Below, piece by piece: positions 62,065 through 64,000 of a DNA stretch of 64,000 bases. Positions within the stretch are counted from its first letter, which is position 1. Every line of letters starts with the position of its first letter. Below the pieces are notes generated by a model. The model had not been told where the DNA came from. It did not search any database and worked only from the letters and a program-made list of their open reading frames with translations. This DNA comes from JADJYF01 sp965278995 (GTDB lineage Bacteria > Pseudomonadota > Gammaproteobacteria > Ga0077536), in contig OZ257136.1 in the NCBI GenBank assembly GCA_965278995.1, forward strand, positions 2,790,001 to 2,854,000. Direction: 5' to 3'. The translations under genes were made by a program, and so were the position numbers.

Positions 62065-62181
62065 GCCTATAGCGCGCTAATTTCCGTGACGCTGGCGATC
62101 CCGTAACTATCCACAGGCGTGCCTTGCGGCGTTATGCTGACGCCTGGAACTGTGACCGTTGCCGCGCTTCGAGGATACACC

Positions 62182-62895
62182 ATGTCGAAACCGAGACCCG
62201 TCACAATCAGCGCGCAAAGTCTCGCCGCAGTTGACGCTTTCGCCGCAGAAACACTGATTGCGCGGACGCAGATTGCGGCGCTGTGTCAAGGCCGGCGCTA
62301 TGCCAGGGGCGAACAGATTATTGGACTCAAGGGGCGTGAAGGCGGTGTGTTCTTTCTCATCAGCGGGACAGTCCGGGTAACGTATTTTGCTGTCAACGGC
62401 CGTGAAGTCGCGTTTCGTGAACTTGCTGCCGGCGATATGTTCGGCGAGTTGAGTGCGCTGGATGACGGACCGCGTTCGGCGCAGGTTCTCGCACTCAGCA
62501 ACGCATTTGTCGGCTGGCTTTCCAGCGCCCATTTCCAGCATCTGTTGTTGCAACATCCCGGCTTCTCCAACCATGTCATTCAGCGCCTGGTCAAACTGGT
62601 GAGGCTGCTGTCCGAGCGGGTCGTCGAGATGAGCACGCTCGGCGTCATCAACCGCATCCATGTCGAGCTTCTGCGCCTGGCCTGGAAAGCTGGCGTCGAG
62701 GGCAATCGTGCCGTCATTCGACCGTCGCCCAATCAGGAACAGATGGCAAACCGCATCAGCACTCGGCGCGAAGCCGTCTCCAAGGAATTCTCCGCACTGG
62801 AGGCTCGCGGCATTGTCACGCGCGACGGTGCCCGGGAGCTGATCATCAACGATATGCGCCAGCTCGAAGACTTGGTGCACGCCGCAACGCGGTAA
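62182..62895 (+). CDS. Crp/Fnr family transcriptional regulator
   Basis: Encodes 237 residues from ATG 62182 (GAGG eight bases upstream). cNMP-binding domain ~25-140 (GGVFFLISGTVRVTYFAVNGREVAFRELAAGDMFGELSALDDGPRSAQVLALSN), then a C-terminal winged helix ~170-230 (SPNQEQMANRISTRREAVSKEFSALEARGIV). FGELSALDDGPRSA resembles the phosphate-binding cassette of cAMP-binding CRP (FGE...R-S/T-A). Not an Fnr with N-terminal Fe-S cysteines. Separated from the ABC gene by 117 bases; its targets are not indicated. Confidence 0.93.
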   Translation: MSKPRPVTISAQSLAAVDAFAAETLIARTQIAALCQGRRYARGEQIIGLKGREGGVFFLISGTVRVTYFAVNGREVAFRELAAGDMFGELSALDDGPRSAQVLALSNAFVGWLSSAHFQHLLLQHPGFSNHVIQRLVKLVRLLSERVVEMSTLGVINRIHVELLRLAWKAGVEGNRAVIRPSPNQEQMANRISTRREAVSKEFSALEARGIVTRDGARELIINDMRQLEDLVHAATR

Positions 62896-63007
62896 CCGAC
62901 CCGGTCGCACCAGCACCCTATGGGAATTGCCGCACCGAAAAGCACTCGAACACCGACTTTGCTATCCTTTGCTGCCATCGCCAGGGAATCGCAACCAGAG
63001 CACTGCC

Positions 63008-63838
63008 ATGGATAGCTTGTCGTCTACCCTATCAAATTCATCTGTCGTGGTCGCCACGCTGCTTGCGATACTCGGTTCTCTCGCTAATCCGGCCGTGGCA
63101 ACAGCCGCCGACACCGGCGGCATCGTCGATGCGGAAGTCCGCGCCTGCGTCGACCGTGCGTTACCCAAGCAAACATTACGTCAGGACATGACGCTGCAGG
63201 TCGTCGACGCTACCGAGACGATGCGTGAGTCGTCAGGCACATTACACTGGAAGCGGTTTCCGAACGGTCTCGCCAAAGTCATGTTCGTCGTCGACGATTC
63301 ACCGCAATACCGCGGGGTTGGCGTGCTCATGAACGAACGCAGTGCGGGCGAACCGGAGGTCTACATGTATTCACCGGAACTCCGGCGCGATCGTCGCATC
63401 AGCAGCGCAGCCCTGGCTGGCCCACTACTCGGCACCGATTTCAGCTATGAGGATTTCGCCTTGCTGCAGCATCTCGCTGTGACCGGCGATGCTCGACGCC
63501 TGGCCGATGCCGAGGTTGACGGACAACCCGCCTATGTCATGGAAACGACGCCGAACGAAGAGCAGTCGTCGTATTCGCGCGTAACTACGTTCGTCGACAA
63601 GCTTTGGTGCCTGCCGGTGCTCACCCAGTTCTATGGCCACAACGGTTCCCTATACAAAGAATTGCGCATCGATCGCGATGAAGTTCGCCAGCAAGGTTCG
63701 CAATGGATCCCATTGCGCTCGACCATGCACAATCATAAGCAGAACAGTCGAACGATGCTGGATGTATCTCACGTCGAGATCGACGTCGATATTGCAGACG
63801 AACTCTTCACTCCGGGGAAGTTGCGCCAAGGCCACTGA
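63008..63838 (+). CDS. Outer membrane lipoprotein-sorting (LolA-like) exported protein
   Basis: Encodes 276 residues; ATG 63008 gives a signal peptide (MDSLSSTLSNSSVVVATLLAILGSLANPAVATA). The mature protein matches the LolA-like DUF family: CVDRALPKQTLRQDMTLQVVDATETMRESSGTLHWKRF, VYMYSPELRRDRRISSAALAGPLLGTDFSYEDFA, and TTFVDKLWCLPVLTQFYGHNGSLYKEL. Such proteins usually sit next to an RND/MMPL exporter, as here (next gene 12 bases downstream), and are proposed to carry lipid or lipoprotein in the periplasm. Confidence 0.88.
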   Translation: MDSLSSTLSNSSVVVATLLAILGSLANPAVATAADTGGIVDAEVRACVDRALPKQTLRQDMTLQVVDATETMRESSGTLHWKRFPNGLAKVMFVVDDSPQYRGVGVLMNERSAGEPEVYMYSPELRRDRRISSAALAGPLLGTDFSYEDFALLQHLAVTGDARRLADAEVDGQPAYVMETTPNEEQSSYSRVTTFVDKLWCLPVLTQFYGHNGSLYKELRIDRDEVRQQGSQWIPLRSTMHNHKQNSRTMLDVSHVEIDVDIADELFTPGKLRQGH

Positions 63839-63850
63839 CCGGCTTGCACG

Positions 63851-64000
63851 ATGCGGCTCCTGCTCGATTCAATCGTCGCGCGACCATGGCAGGTCGCGTT
63901 GATGGTTTTTATATTGATGATTCCGGCACTGCTTCAGCTTATCGACATCGAGAATCATCGGCCACGTCTCTCGATTGATGCTTCGCTCGATGCGCTACTG
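63851..64000 (+). CDS. RND/MMPL family exporter, N-terminal fragment at window edge
   Basis: The frame runs from ATG 63851 to the window end, giving 50 residues. They contain one hydrophobic segment (WQVALMVFILMIPALLQL) followed by a charged and Ser/Asp-containing stretch, SIDASLDALL, which resembles the N-terminus of RND superfamily exporters of the MMPL type. The directly preceding LolA-like gene (12-base gap) supports this. Most of the protein lies outside the window. Confidence 0.6.
   Translation, partial: MRLLLDSIVARPWQVALMVFILMIPALLQLIDIENHRPRLSIDASLDALL

Overview
The window is GC-rich, densely coded bacterial chromosome with 53 protein genes that I can support, two of them cut by the window edges. 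I see no rRNA, tRNA, CRISPR array, transposase or phage gene. The gene set fits a heterotrophic, catabolically versatile gammaproteobacterium: HAE1-type RND efflux, a NodT-like outer membrane factor, a PEP-CTERM protein, AsmA, Rieske and molybdenum hydroxylases, a Baeyer-Villiger monooxygenase and a CheB-CheR-PAS fusion. A Steroidobacter/Nevskiales-like host is only an inference from that mix.

Layout. 1-10.3 kb: a MalT-like LuxR regulator (5' end missing) and a winged-helix/ATPase regulator among stress and detoxification genes (cytochrome P460, VOC protein, Ohr, GFA, DJ-1/PfpI, nitronate monooxygenase). 10.4-21.9 kb: CPA1 antiporter, RND tripartite efflux operon, Baeyer-Villiger monooxygenase, LemA/TPM operon. 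22-29.2 kb: sensory block (kinase-less CheB-CheR-PAS fusion, PAS protein, REC-EAL protein, hybrid histidine kinase). 29.3-35.9 kb: five-gene catabolic operon (MFS, 3-hydroxyisobutyrate-type dehydrogenase, MmgE/PrpD, carboxymuconolactone decarboxylase-like, metallo-beta-lactamase lactonase) facing a cupin/metallophosphoesterase/RidA operon. 36-39.8 kb: PEP-CTERM protein, methyltransferase, sulfurtransferase, epoxide-hydrolase-like enzyme. 39.8-50.2 kb: three-subunit molybdenum hydroxylase operon that includes its own LuxR regulator, a second DJ-1 protein, a Rieske oxygenase, an Rrf2 regulator and a flavoprotein. 50.1-55.4 kb: VF530 protein, amidohydrolase, luciferase-like oxidoreductase, AsmA. 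55.5-60.1 kb: a bufferin (copper-binding RiPP) operon bufA-bufB-bufC-doxX preceded by a sigma-54 activator gene. 60.3-64 kb: SbmA/YddA-like ABC protein, Crp/Fnr regulator, LolA-like protein and the start of an RND/MMPL-like exporter.

The most interesting item is the bufferin locus. The gap between the sigma-54 activator gene and bufA holds an 11-of-12 match to the sigma-54 promoter consensus with exact GG-N10-GC spacing. About 85 and 108 bases upstream of the predicted transcript start lie two CCACCA-N4-TGGTGG dyads whose centres are 22 bp apart, the geometry expected for activator sites on one helix face. This suggests a bufferin operon controlled by an adjacent GAF-PAS enhancer-binding protein. 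A weaker sigma-54-like promoter with a 30-bp dyad precedes the PEP-CTERM gene. The Rrf2 gene appears to have an operator that overlaps its -10 box and to be transcribed as a leaderless mRNA.
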